DNA of 64,000 bases from Chaetoderma sp. LZ-2023a (lineage: Eukaryota; Mollusca; Caudofoveata; Chaetodermatida; Chaetodermatidae): NCBI GenBank assembly GCA_034401795.1, contig CM067373.1, forward strand, positions 42,857,142 through 42,921,141, given 5' to 3'. This document shows, one piece after another, positions 24,501 through 34,399 of this stretch. Both the position numbers and the translations under genes were made by a program. The stretch's first letter is position 1, and the number at the start of each line of letters is the position of its first letter. The notes below the pieces were generated by a model. It saw nothing but the letters and a program-made list of their open reading frames with translations. It searched no databases and was not told the DNA's origin.

Positions 24501-25995
24501 TAGTAGAACAGATCACCTGGAGCTAGAGTCTGTAGTAAAACAGATCACCTATAGCTAGAGTCTCTAGTAGAACAGATCACGTGTAGCTAGCGTCTGTAGT
24601 AGAACAGATCACGTGTAAATATAGTCTGTAGTAGAACACATCACGTGTAACTAGAGTCTGTAGTAGAACAGATCACCTGGAGCTAGAGTCTGTAGTAAAA
24701 CAGATCACCTGTAGCTAGAGTCTCTAGTAGAACAGATCACGTGTAGCTAGCGTCTGTAGTAGAACAGATCACGTGTAGCTAGAGTCTGTGGTAGAACAGA
24801 TCACGTGTAGCTAGAGTCTGTAGTAGAACAGATCACGTGTAGCTAGAGTCTGTGGTAGAACAGAGCACGTGTAGCTAGAGTCTGTGGTAGAACAGATCAC
24901 GTGTAGCTAGAGTCTGTGGTAGAACAGATCACGTGTAGCTAGAGTCTGTGGTAGAACAGATCACGTGTAGCTAGAGTCTGTGGTAGAACAGATCACGTGT
25001 AACCAAAGTCTGTAGTAGAACACATCACGTGTAACTAGAGTCTGTAGTAGAACAGATCACCTGGAGCTAGAGTCTGTAGTAAAACAGATCACCTATAGCT
25101 AGAGTCTCTAGTAGAACAGATCACGTGTAGCTAGCGTCTGTAGTAGAACAGATCACGTGTAAATAGAGTCTGTAGTAGAACACATCACGTGTAACTAGAG
25201 TCTGTAGTAGAACAGATCACCTGGAGCTAGAGTCTGTAGTAAAACAGATCACCTGTAGCTAGAGTCTCTAGTAGAACAGATCACGTGTAGCTAGAGTCTG
25301 TGGTAGAACAGATCACGTGTAACTAGAGTCTGTAGTAGAACAGATCACGTGTAACTAGAGTCTGTAGTAGAACAGATCACGTGTAGCTAGAGTCTGTGGT
25401 AGAACAGATCACGTGTAGCTAGAGTCTGTGGTAGAACAGAGCACGTGTAGCTAGAGTCTGTGGTAGAACAGATCACGTGTAGCTAGAGTCTGTGGTAGAA
25501 CAGATCACGTGTAGCTAGAGTCTGTGGTAGAACAGGTCACGTGTAGCTAGAGTCTGTGGTAGAACAGATCACCTGTAGCTAGAGTCTGTAGTAGAACAGA
25601 TCACGTGTAACTAGAGTCTGTAGTAGAACAGATCACGTGTAGCTAGAGTCTGTGGTAGAACAGATCACGTGTAGCTAGAGTCTGTGGTAGAACAGAGCAC
25701 GTGTAGCTAGAGTCTGTGGTAGAACAGATCACGTGTAGCTAGAGTCTGTGGTAGAACAGATCACGTGTAAATAGAGTCTGTAGTAGAACAGATCACCTGG
25801 AGCTAGAGTCTGTAGTAAAACAGATCACCTGTAGCTAGAGTCTCTAGTAGAACAGATCACGTGTAGCTAGCGTCTGTAGTAGAACAGATCACGTGTAGCT
25901 AGAGTCTGTAGTAGAACATATCATGTTTGAATACAGTCTGTAGTAGAACAGATCACGTGTAGCTAGAGTCTATAGTAGAACAGATCACGTGTAAT
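18592..25995. repeat. Minisatellite, 32-bp unit, about 230 copies, E-box in most units
   Basis: Units contain TAGCTAGAGTCTGTAGTAG then AACAGATCACGTG with a strict 32-bp period over 7.4 kb. Variant positions (TAGCTA/TAACTA/TAAATA/TAACCA, GTAGTAG/GTGGTAG/CTAGTAG, GATCACG/GAGCACG/GATCGCG/GATCACC, CACATC) recur in the same order, which reveals higher-order repeats. Most units carry the palindrome CACGTG, usually as TCACGTG, the recognition form of USF/MiT-type bHLH-zip factors. Stops occur in the units, so no long frame is open. The array makes up about 83% of the intron. Confidence 0.97.
20023..23081. repeat. Higher-order duplication inside the 32-bp array, offset 1600 bp
   Basis: About 1.46 kb at 20023-21481 matches 21623-23081 base for base wherever I compared them, including rare variants such as GATCGTGTGTAG (near 21057 and 22657) and CACATGTAGC. 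The offset of 1600 bp is exactly 50 units. The match breaks on the left at TAACCAAAG versus TAGCTAGAG and on the right at TAACCAAAG versus TAACTAGAG. Confidence 0.85.
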
Positions 25996-26049
25996 CAGGT
26001 TGACGCACAGGACATCATATTAACTGCATTATTGACTTTCGAGCCACAA

Positions 26050-26170
26050 GTCGATGGCTCTTTTATGGCTCCTTAATAAACCACCTATCTTTTAGAGCCT
26101 CCAATTATATCCTATAGCAGGTCACACATACCAAAAGACCACCTGGCTATAGTAATTCGTTGTTTGTGGC
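26050..26170. repeat. Dispersed repeat segment related to 3455-3620
   Basis: AACCACCTATC, CCTCCAATTATATCCTATAG, GGTCAC and AAAAGACCACCTGGCTATAG follow the same order as at 3455-3620. It leads directly into the acceptor-like array. Confidence 0.5.
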
Positions 26171-26175
26171 CCATA

Positions 26176-26947
26176 CAATTATCACTTAAGACAGGTGATA
26201 TTGCGTTTTACTAATCTCGCACCAGGTGGTCGCTTAAGACAGTTGATGTTGCGTTTTACTAACCTCTAAGCGTGTGGTCGCTTAAGACAGGTGATGTGTT
26301 TACCTCTCTGTTAGCAGGAGGTCGGTTAAGACCGATGATGTGTTTACCTCTTTCTCTAACCAGGTAGTCGCTTAAAACAGGTGATGTTGTGTTTACCTCT
26401 CAGCAGGTGGTCGCTTAAGACAGGTATTGTTGTGTTTTACCTCTCTCACCAGGTGGTCGCTTAAGAGAGGTGATGTGTTTTACCTCTCTCTCTCTCTCCA
26501 AGTGGTCGCTTAAGACAGATATTGTTGTGATTTACCTCTCTCTCACAAGGTGGTCGCTTAAGACATGTATTGTTGTTTTTACCTCTCTCTCACCAGGTGG
26601 TCGCTTAAGAAGGTAATGTTGTTTTACTTCTCTCTCTCTCTCTCTCGCCAGGTAGTCGCTTAAGACAGGTGATGTGTTTTACCTCCCTCTCTCTCTCTCA
26701 CCAGGTGGTCGCTTAAGACAGATGATGTTGTGTTTTACCTCTCTCTCTCACCAGGTGGTCGCTTAAGACAGGTGATGTTGTGTTTTACCTCTCTCTCTCA
26801 CCAGGTGGTCGCTTAAGACAGGTATTGTTGTTTACATCTCTCTCACCTGGTGGTCGCTTAAGACAGGTGATGTTGTGTTTACCTCTCTCTCACCAGGTTG
26901 TCATTTAAGAAGTTGATGTTGTGTTTTACCTCTCTATCTCTCATCAG
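26176..26947 (+). repeat. Tandem array of splice-acceptor-like units (about 16 units of 44-54 bp) ending at the real acceptor
   Basis: Units read GGTGGTCGCTTAAGACAGG, TGATGTTGTGTTTTACC, then a variable (CT)n tract and CACCAG before the next GGTGG. Each complete unit therefore ends as polypyrimidine-CAG|G, the form of a 3' splice site. The last unit ends TTTTACCTCTCTATCTCTC then ATCAG|G at the boundary of coding exon 2. Length variation between units lies mainly in the CT tract. Confidence 0.88.
26896..26947 (+). promoter_or_regulatory. Two competing in-frame 3' splice sites for exon 2
   Basis: AG at 26946-26947 is the acceptor expected from protein-family length. AG at 26895-26896 (CTCTCTCTCACCAG|G) has an equally good pyrimidine tract and also starts with the G needed to complete the split Lys codon. 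Using it would add 17 codons (26898-26948 in the exon 2 frame) with no stop. The next unit upstream is closed by TGA at 26868-26870 in this frame. Confidence 0.6.
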
Positions 26948-27359
26948 GTATGAGCTGAGCCACAGTCAGAGCGTGCAGCTCCGTTTCGCCGCCATCCTGG
27001 TATCAAACATGCTCCTGGATACATACGGTGACAAGAACCGGCATGTTACGATAGACGAATGGATAGATATGTTCGCAAGTTTCTGCTTACGTAAACCGGA
27101 GGTACTTAAAGATCGGATTCACACCTTCTACTCTACCGTGTTTGAGATTCTGGACATGGATAAGGATGGCTTCATATCGTTAGATGAGTTCAAATTCTTT
27201 TATTGGCGTTTTGGTAAAGATGAAGCTAACTTACAGATCGCCTTTAATGCGTTAGATCAGAACAGAGACGGGAAGATCTCGCAGCTTGAATACGTCACGG
27301 CATATACTCGCTACGTCACCGACCCTGATCTCTCTGCAGACGAATTACCACTTTTCTAA
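26948..27359 (+). CDS. EF-hand sarcoplasmic-calcium-binding-protein-like gene, coding exon 2 (terminal)
   Basis: One base completes the split Lys codon. Then 136 codons run to TAA at 27357-27359. The exon encodes a helical stretch after EF-hand 1, a degenerate second hand (YGDKNRHVTIDEW, lacking a full set of liganding acids), a canonical third loop DMDKDGFISLDE and a canonical fourth loop DQNRDGKISQLE. It ends SADELPLF, close to the short hydrophobic tail typical of this family. Three usable loops plus one degenerate second hand is the usual SCP pattern. Calexcitin-like or coelenterazine-binding-like naming is possible; the fold is certain, the exact orthology is not. The exon has normal coding composition with no breaks. 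Confidence 0.88.
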
Positions 27360-27449
27360 TGTCCGAATGTGCGTGGTGGGATTACCATATGACTATTGTG
27401 TAAAATTAGTCGAGTAGTTTGTGAACGCAGGTATACAGTACAGCTCAGA

Positions 27450-27455
27450 AATAAA
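27450..27455 (+). terminator. Polyadenylation signal AATAAA of the EF-hand gene
   Basis: AATAAA lies 91 bp after the stop codon, with TGTTG following within 15 bp. A MITE copy begins about 11 bp downstream, so the mature 3' end may lie inside or at the edge of it. Confidence 0.6.
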
Positions 27456-27465
27456 GTATAGTCCT

Positions 27466-27890
27466 GTTGAATATTTTGACACATACGGCAATGTCTTCCA
27501 ATCCAATAATGCTCAAAATGTTCAACAGCACATTTCTTACTACTGTAGCTAACATGTTTCCAGTTTTAGCTATGCCCCGCCCATCTTTATCTAAGCTCCA
27601 CCCACTCCTCGCTCATGCTGGGATCGGTCGATCTCTGAACTCTGACTATCAATTTCCAGAAAACTATACAGGTAAGCTGTTAAATATTTTGAAACTAATT
27701 CGACTGGGCGATGTTGCTGCCTATCAGTTAGATTAGTTTCAAAATATTCAACAAAATTATTTACTAAATAGTAAAGACTATAGCCCAATAAGCGTTAAAG
27801 ACGGACTATATCGAGTCATTCATGACGTCATGATTATGACGTCATCATAATGTCACGTAGGTAATTATGACGTCATATGATTGAGTGAGG
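27466..27890 (-). mobile_element. TGACGTCA-type MITE-like repeat, copy 7, at the 3' end of the EF-hand gene
   Basis: CCCCGCCCATC and AAGCTCCACCCACTC (reverse of the GC-rich tail), GATCGGTCGATCTCTGAACT, the foldback core (AATATTTTGAAACTAATTCG / TTAGTTTCAAAATATTCAAC), AAAGACGGACTATATCGAGT and two or three TGACGTCA-like sites appear in minus order. The first 85 bp (GTTGAATATTTTGAC...) look like a fragment of another copy. Confidence 0.78.
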
Positions 27891-28563
27891 AAACGGATTC
27901 ATGAATGGTAGAGCGTGTGGACACGCAATGAATATCCTGCTTGGTAGATATGATGGAATGACTGAGTGTCTCTCGCGGCTGGTGATGATGTGGCGACATA
28001 TTTATGCAGACCACGTGTAGGGGCATCGTGGTAGGTCCTGAAATATCCTTAACAGACGACCATATTCACACACAGAGGAACTTACACTATTATATGCATG
28101 TACATATAGCATATAGCACATAATTCACATTAGCATGCAATGATACACACATTGGCAATACAGTTGTAAAAGGTAAAACAATATCTGATATTTATATAAT
28201 TCAAATATCATTTAGACATAATTCGTTGGAAATACCACAGCAACATGTCAACCTGGCGCCATATCGTCTGCCACGCCGTCTGGTCTGCTGCTGGAATTGA
28301 CATATGCTTGAATAATCTGCCAATAGGTTGTGTATATTTGCTTATAATATACTAGTTACGAAACACTTGGTTTTACAAACAACGACGACGACGACGACAA
28401 CGATACCAACAATAACACCAACCACAACCCGACGACGATCGCCGCGCCTGCAACAGCATCTAGTTAAGAATGACCATACATCTCTTCTAGTGATATTGTT
28501 GCATAAGCGTAGGACCGGAAAGGAGACAACGGTGTCATATCCCACAAGGTTTTTCCTCTATAT
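27891..28563. other. Unassigned, with a short (ACG)n tract
   Basis: About five ACG triplets at 28380-28399 are followed by CAACAATAACACCAACCAC text. No gene or named repeat is recognised. Confidence 0.4.
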
Positions 28564-28836
28564 GGGTGGGGCCAAAACCTAGGGGCGCTACATGGGGTAT
28601 ACACAGGTTAGACTACATTATGTCGCGACGATACAGAGGTGTAGGAACGTATCTTGACCTGGGGTGAGAAACTATGGGTGGGGCCAAAACCTGGGGGCGC
28701 TACATGGGGTATATATAGTGTATACCCCATGTAGCGCCCCTAGGTTTTGTCCCCACCCATAGTTTCTCACCCCGGGTGTGGGAACGTCCCTACACCCCTG
28801 TATCGTCACGACAAAATGTAGTCTAACCTGTGTCTT
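28564..28836. mobile_element. Foldback (long inverted repeat) element
   Basis: The centre is near 28716. The left arm (about 28600-28713) reads ACACAGGTTAGACTACATTA, GATACAG, TGGGGTGAGAAACTATGGG, then GGGCGCTACATGGGGTATA. The right arm repeats these as reverse complements in mirror order, ending GTAGTCTAACCTGTGT at about 28834. A third, direct copy of GGGTGGGGCCAAAACCTAGG to GGGGTATAC precedes the left arm at 28564. It has no coding capacity and looks like a non-autonomous foldback transposon. Confidence 0.85.
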
Positions 28837-29324
28837 AACGGCCACCTCAGACGGCACACAGTGGTAACTAAACGCGGTGATCTCTTATTACAGTTCAGAT
28901 TGCATGTGTGATGGCTTATGAATGTGTGGTGGTTCATACAATCAGAAGCACCCTCAGCCAATCAGAAGTTGGCGGCACGCTCCAGCAGCGTCTAAGCGAG
29001 AGAGGCTAGCCGCTCAATGACATGGTCAAGTTTATGCTTCTTAGAAAAATAGGTTGCACTCATGGGCAGATTTTCCTGTTGTCTTTTCTAAAATATCCTT
29101 ATAAATGCGATCGCTTTCTAACGATATCAAACACTCTTGGTGGCATTGCGATCATCAGCCGGTATACGAGGAAGAAGGCGTGCAAAGATAGTATGTACAA
29201 CCGAAAGCGGTCCACCCAGGCAATGCCATCACAAGAAAGTGGCCATGTCTTGCCTTAGGAGAACCCCTGCCTATTACGAGGGTACTCCCAGTGGCCCGGC
29301 GCATGCGCGGATGGACGGACGGAC

Positions 29325-29365
<41 letters not shown>

Positions 29366-29784
29366 AGGAGGGAGAGAGAGAGGGGCGGGAGGGAATTCTA
29401 TTCCCAACAATGGTCTAGTAGTTAGTACTTGGACACGAACCCGGGACAGTATGTTTAGAAGCTCAGTTTACTCTTACTCTAATTATTATCTCAGTTATTT
29501 CTATAAGTAGACAACTGGTCCTTTAAAAACTCCATGTTAAATTGTGATGTTACATGAGTCGTAACTCAAAATAATAAGGGCACGCCAATCCTGACTACAT
29601 CCCAATGCGGCCAATACAAGTTACAATTATCGAATTACAGCATCAGTATGAACCTAAAAATAGAGTGGTGGTTCGTGCCGAGAATAGCCTGTACGCCTTT
29701 CACACAATGACCGACCATCTTGATACGCCATAAAGACGACTAAACCTTTACAGAATGATGCATACATTAAAATGGACCCGATCC
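28837..29784. other. Unassigned; (GA)n tract and a segment resembling 49765-49815
   Basis: A GA/G-rich tract covers 29328-29390. GAACCCCTGCCTATTACGAG with GGTACTCCCAGTGGCCCGG (29259-29298) resembles GAAACCCTGTCTATTACGGG with GTATTCCCAATGGCCCTG near 49769, which suggests a shared unnamed dispersed repeat. No gene is supported. Confidence 0.4.
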
Positions 29785-29978
29785 AGTCTTTCCGCAAATT
29801 ATTGAGACGAATTAACCCTTACAAGTCTGATGCACATTTTCCAACAGTTTTGCTGGACGACGTTGCTGTCTAGGACAGCAACTACCTTCCACCAAATGTG
29901 TTGAAAAAGAATACCGTTTTTTAATTTAATTTGAAAATTTAGAATTTTTATATCAGAGTGGCAAGGGTTAAGAAGGAG
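29785..29978 (-). mobile_element. Second foldback repeat family, copy 1
   Basis: The centre is a hairpin (GCACATTTTCCAACAGTTTT, GACGACGTTGCTGTC then GACAGCAACTACC.., mirrored). The right side reads TTTTTTAATTTAATTTGAAA and ATCAGAGTGGCAAGGGTTA. Its reverse complement matches the sequence order at 51905-52080, including AACCCTTRCCACTCTGAT. Confidence 0.65.
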
Positions 29979-31227
29979 TATTTTTCTGTTGACTGTCCCT
30001 CATACAGAGGACGTATGATGAGGCTTTATATCATTTAGTTTTGAGTGAAATAATATTGTCCGGATATGATTGTACTCATGTCATTTCAACATTCAATACT
30101 AGTTACTCCCCAATTCGAGGAAAGATTACTATATGCCAATCACTCATTTCACAAGAGATATTATTCTCGATCTCGTGTCGGAGATCACGCAAGATACGAA
30201 TGCAGCGGCGCTATATAACAGCGTGTCCGGCTATTTTAGATGCATGACCTAATTTCTTATTGAACAGTCCCACTAATCTATATAATATTGTCTTACATTG
30301 AATTACGCATCGGCTAATATTCACACAGTTTATTGAAACTTGACCAGGAATTGGCCAGGGTCAAATATTTTAGACACATTTAAGCCGGATTTGAGAGGTT
30401 GGGTGGGTGGGTGGGTGACTTGGTCTATATGCGGCAGTCAAATTAGCTTCCACATACAAAAAATTGTAGCATGTCGGCCCCGCGCGTCTCGGCCACGCGG
30501 CGTGGGCACCCGGTTATGACCATCTGCGCGCCAACATGCCCTCCGCCGCTCGACGCCCGGGGTCTCGGGGCGTATGGTGAATGGGCTGGTTCGGATCCAA
30601 ACATATTGTATCGACATCAGAACGACTCTGTTCCCGCGGGGGGGGGGGGGACACCCTCCCCATGGTTAGACCACGGGTCTCAGAGTCTTCCGAGTTAAAA
30701 TGAACAGATTTTATTAAACGATGTTAAATTCAGATGTGGAAAAAATAAGATTTATTACTGGCTTAATTGGCCATTGATCACTGATAGAAAATATGCCTCA
30801 ATAACCTATGAAATATGATTATGAAATAAATGACGTCTGGCAGTACCTGCTTTAACTTATTAGTGTTCCAAATTCAACAAATTTCAACAGTAAACCAAAT
30901 TCAACTTTAAACATTGAACAAATTGCTGGCCTAACCTGTGAACATAGCACACTGAAGTATGGCGTTATTTTGGGTTAACTCACTAGTGAGAAAAAGGCCA
31001 GAGACTCTGTGACTCAACTTAGTTATTCATCGCAATAGTAATAAATGTATGCATCTATCAACCCTTCGTGGCTGGTGCAAAGCTAATGAGCCCATCTAAA
31101 CAAATGTTACATTTAATCCAGTCCTCTCCGGGGCAGCTCATTGACCAGGGTTCCTTACAAACAAGACAGAACCACTCTTTAGATTTGGGTGGATGTCGTG
31201 GCTTTCCCATGGGCTTCTTGGTGGTTT
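29979..31227. other. Unassigned, with a GC-rich island
   Basis: Positions 30462-30690 are sharply GC-richer than their flanks (GGCCCCGCGCG, GGCGTGGGCACC, a run of 13 G at about 30636-30649) and may be a short inserted repeat. 30951-31010 resembles 22-84. The rest is AT-rich and featureless. Confidence 0.4.
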
Positions 31228-31456
31228 TTGCTGGGGCTACTGCTGCTGCTGCTGCTACTACTGCTGCTACTGCTGCTGTTGTTGTTGTTGTTGATGTTGC
31301 TGCTGCTGCTGCTGCTGCTACTACTGCTGCTGTTGCCCTGCTGCTGCCACCGCCACTACTACTGCTACTACTACTACTACTACTACTGCTGCCACCGCCA
31401 CTACTACTGCTGCTGTTGCTGCTGCTCTACTACTACTGCTCCTGCTGCTGCTACTG

Positions 31457-31533
<77 letters not shown>

Positions 31534-31546
31534 GCTACTACTACTA
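31228..31546. repeat. Trinucleotide microsatellite (CTG/TTG/CTA)n
   Basis: CTGCTG, GTTGTTG and CTACTA blocks run without a break of period for about 320 bp, ending in roughly 25 CTA triplets. Open frames (poly-Leu, poly-Ala, poly-Thr, poly-Tyr) are direct translations of the repeat. Confidence 0.95.
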
Positions 31547-31986
31547 ACAGGGTAATATGGTCACCCTTTGGGGAATATGGTCACCGCTTGAGGAATATAG
31601 ATACCCCCATGACCATATTCCCCTAAAGCACATGGTTTTGTTGAGACCGCCATGTTGGAAAAATTTGTTATCAGCGTCACTCTGCATTATGTTATTCTAC
31701 ATTTTTTCTCTGTAGTATAATCTAACACGCCCTGATTGATTACAACCTATGCACACAGGGTCTATAGGCCTTTTAAAGTATCACTAACATCATAAGAACA
31801 GGGGTCAAAATTTAAAAATCGAATTATTTACCTTGGCTTTCTTGCGCGAGGGTAAACCCAGTGTGTGCTGTGGTCGTCGAGTAGTTACATTACATGGGTA
31901 TACATGGAAGCACTTAACACGTTCGTGGGAGTAAATCTGTATGGTGGCCATATTACTCGAGGGGCCATATTACCCCGCTTTACCCT
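31547..31986. mobile_element. MITE-like element with GGTAATATGG terminal inverted repeats
   Basis: The left end reads AGGGTAATATGGTCACC and repeats GGGGAATATGGTCACC; the right end reads GGTGGCCATATTACTCG and GGGGCCATATTACCCC then TTTACCCT. The ends are inverted, imperfect and both carry the ATATGG motif twice. The roughly 440-bp body has no coding capacity. It abuts the CTA microsatellite on its left. Confidence 0.6.
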
Positions 31987-34356
31987 ACATATGGTTCACG
32001 TGGAGACAGGTTTTTAGGAATAGTTACCTAGATGTGTAGATAACAAACTACAAGGTTCACCATGAGTTCTGCCGACGAGGTACAATAATATTAGCTCAGG
32101 ATAATACAACAATCTCTTCCCACGACACTGACTTAATATAAGATAATTAGCCGATCTCAAATTTCATTTTTGGTTGCAAATTCTGTATTCTGAAAAATCT
32201 TTGTCACCATGGCAATCTAAGTATCTCGCTCACGTGAAACGAGAGAGTTAATATCGCTAAGTCAACTAATACAGAGCACAATATGGCAACATCTCCATCG
32301 ATCGCATTAACCTAAGTCTCGTCAGTCAGAGTCGAGTTCGAGTATGGGTTCATAGAGATGGCCAGAGTACATTTTTAGTGTGTAGAACAAGTCAACCTAT
32401 TTGTTGGCAAAGACAACTAATTGAGAAAGATTTCACTGGAACTTCCAAATGTGCGAAGGGTTAAGAAGTGACGCTACATAAAGAATATGACTATCCTAGA
32501 TCACCACTAATGGACAACTCTACGCTAGTGGCAAACAGATTGTTTGTCAAGTAATCATTTTTGCAAAAGATGTAGTGGATAAAACTTGGTGATGGAGAGG
32601 ACATTCTTTTGACGGAAAACATATTAATGTCAGAACGAGAGGTTAGCAGAAGAATGTGAACTCTGATATCCAGATTGTACATTGAATATAGGAACCAGCA
32701 TGGTGTTTTGACTTAGAAATGCCTAATTATAAACATTTTTTTACAGAATGGGACAAGAAAATGTACATTTTCAAGAACTAAAAAAATCATAGCTTCACAA
32801 AAGATTTTCATTCCGTTTTCAGCAGTTATCTTCCATTGTCTCGCACTTCCCGAAAAACATAGAAAATGGACTTCAAGACATCATAATAATTTGTGAATTC
32901 AAGCTAAAGTGGGAATATCCATTTGTCCCAATGAACTTAAAACTGCCCTTATAGACACCTACAACTTCTACAACTTGTCCCAATTTCGCTTGTTACTGTA
33001 TACATATATACACTGACATCTTATCACACACTACATCATTGATGATGATATGAAGTACTCTATATTTTGTCTGTTCCAATTATTCTACACACATTGTTGA
33101 ACAGTTCTGATGTAAAGATACTTGGTGTGGCCAGGCGGCCACCATCTCACGCCTGTCCTTCCGGGTGCCTCATGGTTACTGCTGGTCCCGGGGCTTGCGA
33201 CGCCATCCAATGGATGCATTCTTGGGTCTTCCCCACAAACGTTTGCTGGTCGGAGCGGCCAACTGTCTCCTTGGAGACGCGCGGATCTGGTCAGGCATTC
33301 CCAAAATGGTGGAGTGCCTGTGGACGACGGACCCGGGCCCTTCCCAGAGCTGTGATGTCTTGAGTTACGACTAAACACATACATTTAGTTACGGAAATAC
33401 ACAAGGCCCGCTGGAAAGGCCCAAATTGGGAGTCTGATAGAAAGCGAGCTTAGTGCGAATCGTATCGGCTTAGTGCCCCGAGTTTGTGGTTAATTCATAT
33501 ATTTCAATAGTTGTAGTTTACAAATAAAGTAGCTTGTAATGTGACATCTTATGAGTTCATCATAATTATTATAAGACATAACAAGAGGGTTATGCATTGT
33601 TTTCCTCCTAGTTGTCATTTTCTATGCTCAGTGTTTCGGGCCTATAGGCAGCCATTTCCTGCCGGAGATGTAGTCTTCTCGTTCGGCATGGAGGCGCAGG
33701 CACTGAAGTGTACATTTTGTTCTTGCAGGAGTGGTTCCTGTGATAGTCATTCTTGTAATGGTAGTTCTTATGGCGGAGGCACTTGTGATGGAGGTGGTGG
33801 CAGTGGGTCTTGTAACGGAGGTTCATGTGCCGGTGAAGGTGGCAGTGGCGATGACGGTGGTTCTTTGTCCACGTGGTTGGAAGTGTATTCCCAGGCCGGT
33901 GCATTTTCCTTAAGCGGGTGGGTCCGGTTGGGATATCTGCGGGGCAACAGACGGAAAGGGCCACATGTGGCTCTCTTTACCGCAGGTGGCTTTCAGTCTT
34001 TCCTACCTGTGTTTGATACAAGCTCTTTTTAAGTAGTTCTCTCTCGGACACTAGTGTGGTGAGGAGGGGACAGGAAACGAGGGAGGTCACGAGCGCAGTC
34101 TTGTTCTATCGTTATTCCAAGGCTCCCTGTGCGCTATTTTCCGTTGGTCAAAATGGTTTGCAATGGGGCGGCGTCCCCCTCGTCAGACGAACGTAACCTT
34201 AGCCAGTAACGAGTCGTTCGAAATGCAGGGACCTGTGAGGCGGCGCTAACCTGTCTCTCGGTTGTTCCTATTGAGGTGGGGTAGGGTAGGTGGGGGGAGG
34301 GTGTGTGGGTGTGGAGGTGGGGTGGGGTGGGATGGCGGTAATGGGTATTGAGGAGC

Positions 34357-34399
<43 letters not shown>

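Noticed and set aside
18592-25995. CRISPR array
   Set aside because: The regular 32-bp period has no variable spacers; units are contiguous and the context is a eukaryotic intron.
29410-29450. tRNA-like A-box and B-box (TGGTCTAGTAGTTAGT, CGAACCCGGGA)
   Set aside because: The two boxes read on opposite strands, so they do not form a tRNA promoter.
31068-31626. Poly-Leu/Tyr/Thr/Ala frames
   Set aside because: Direct translation of a triplet microsatellite.
33608-33964. His-rich minus-strand frame
   Set aside because: It is antisense to a degenerate Gly/Ser/Cys repeat and shows no domain.
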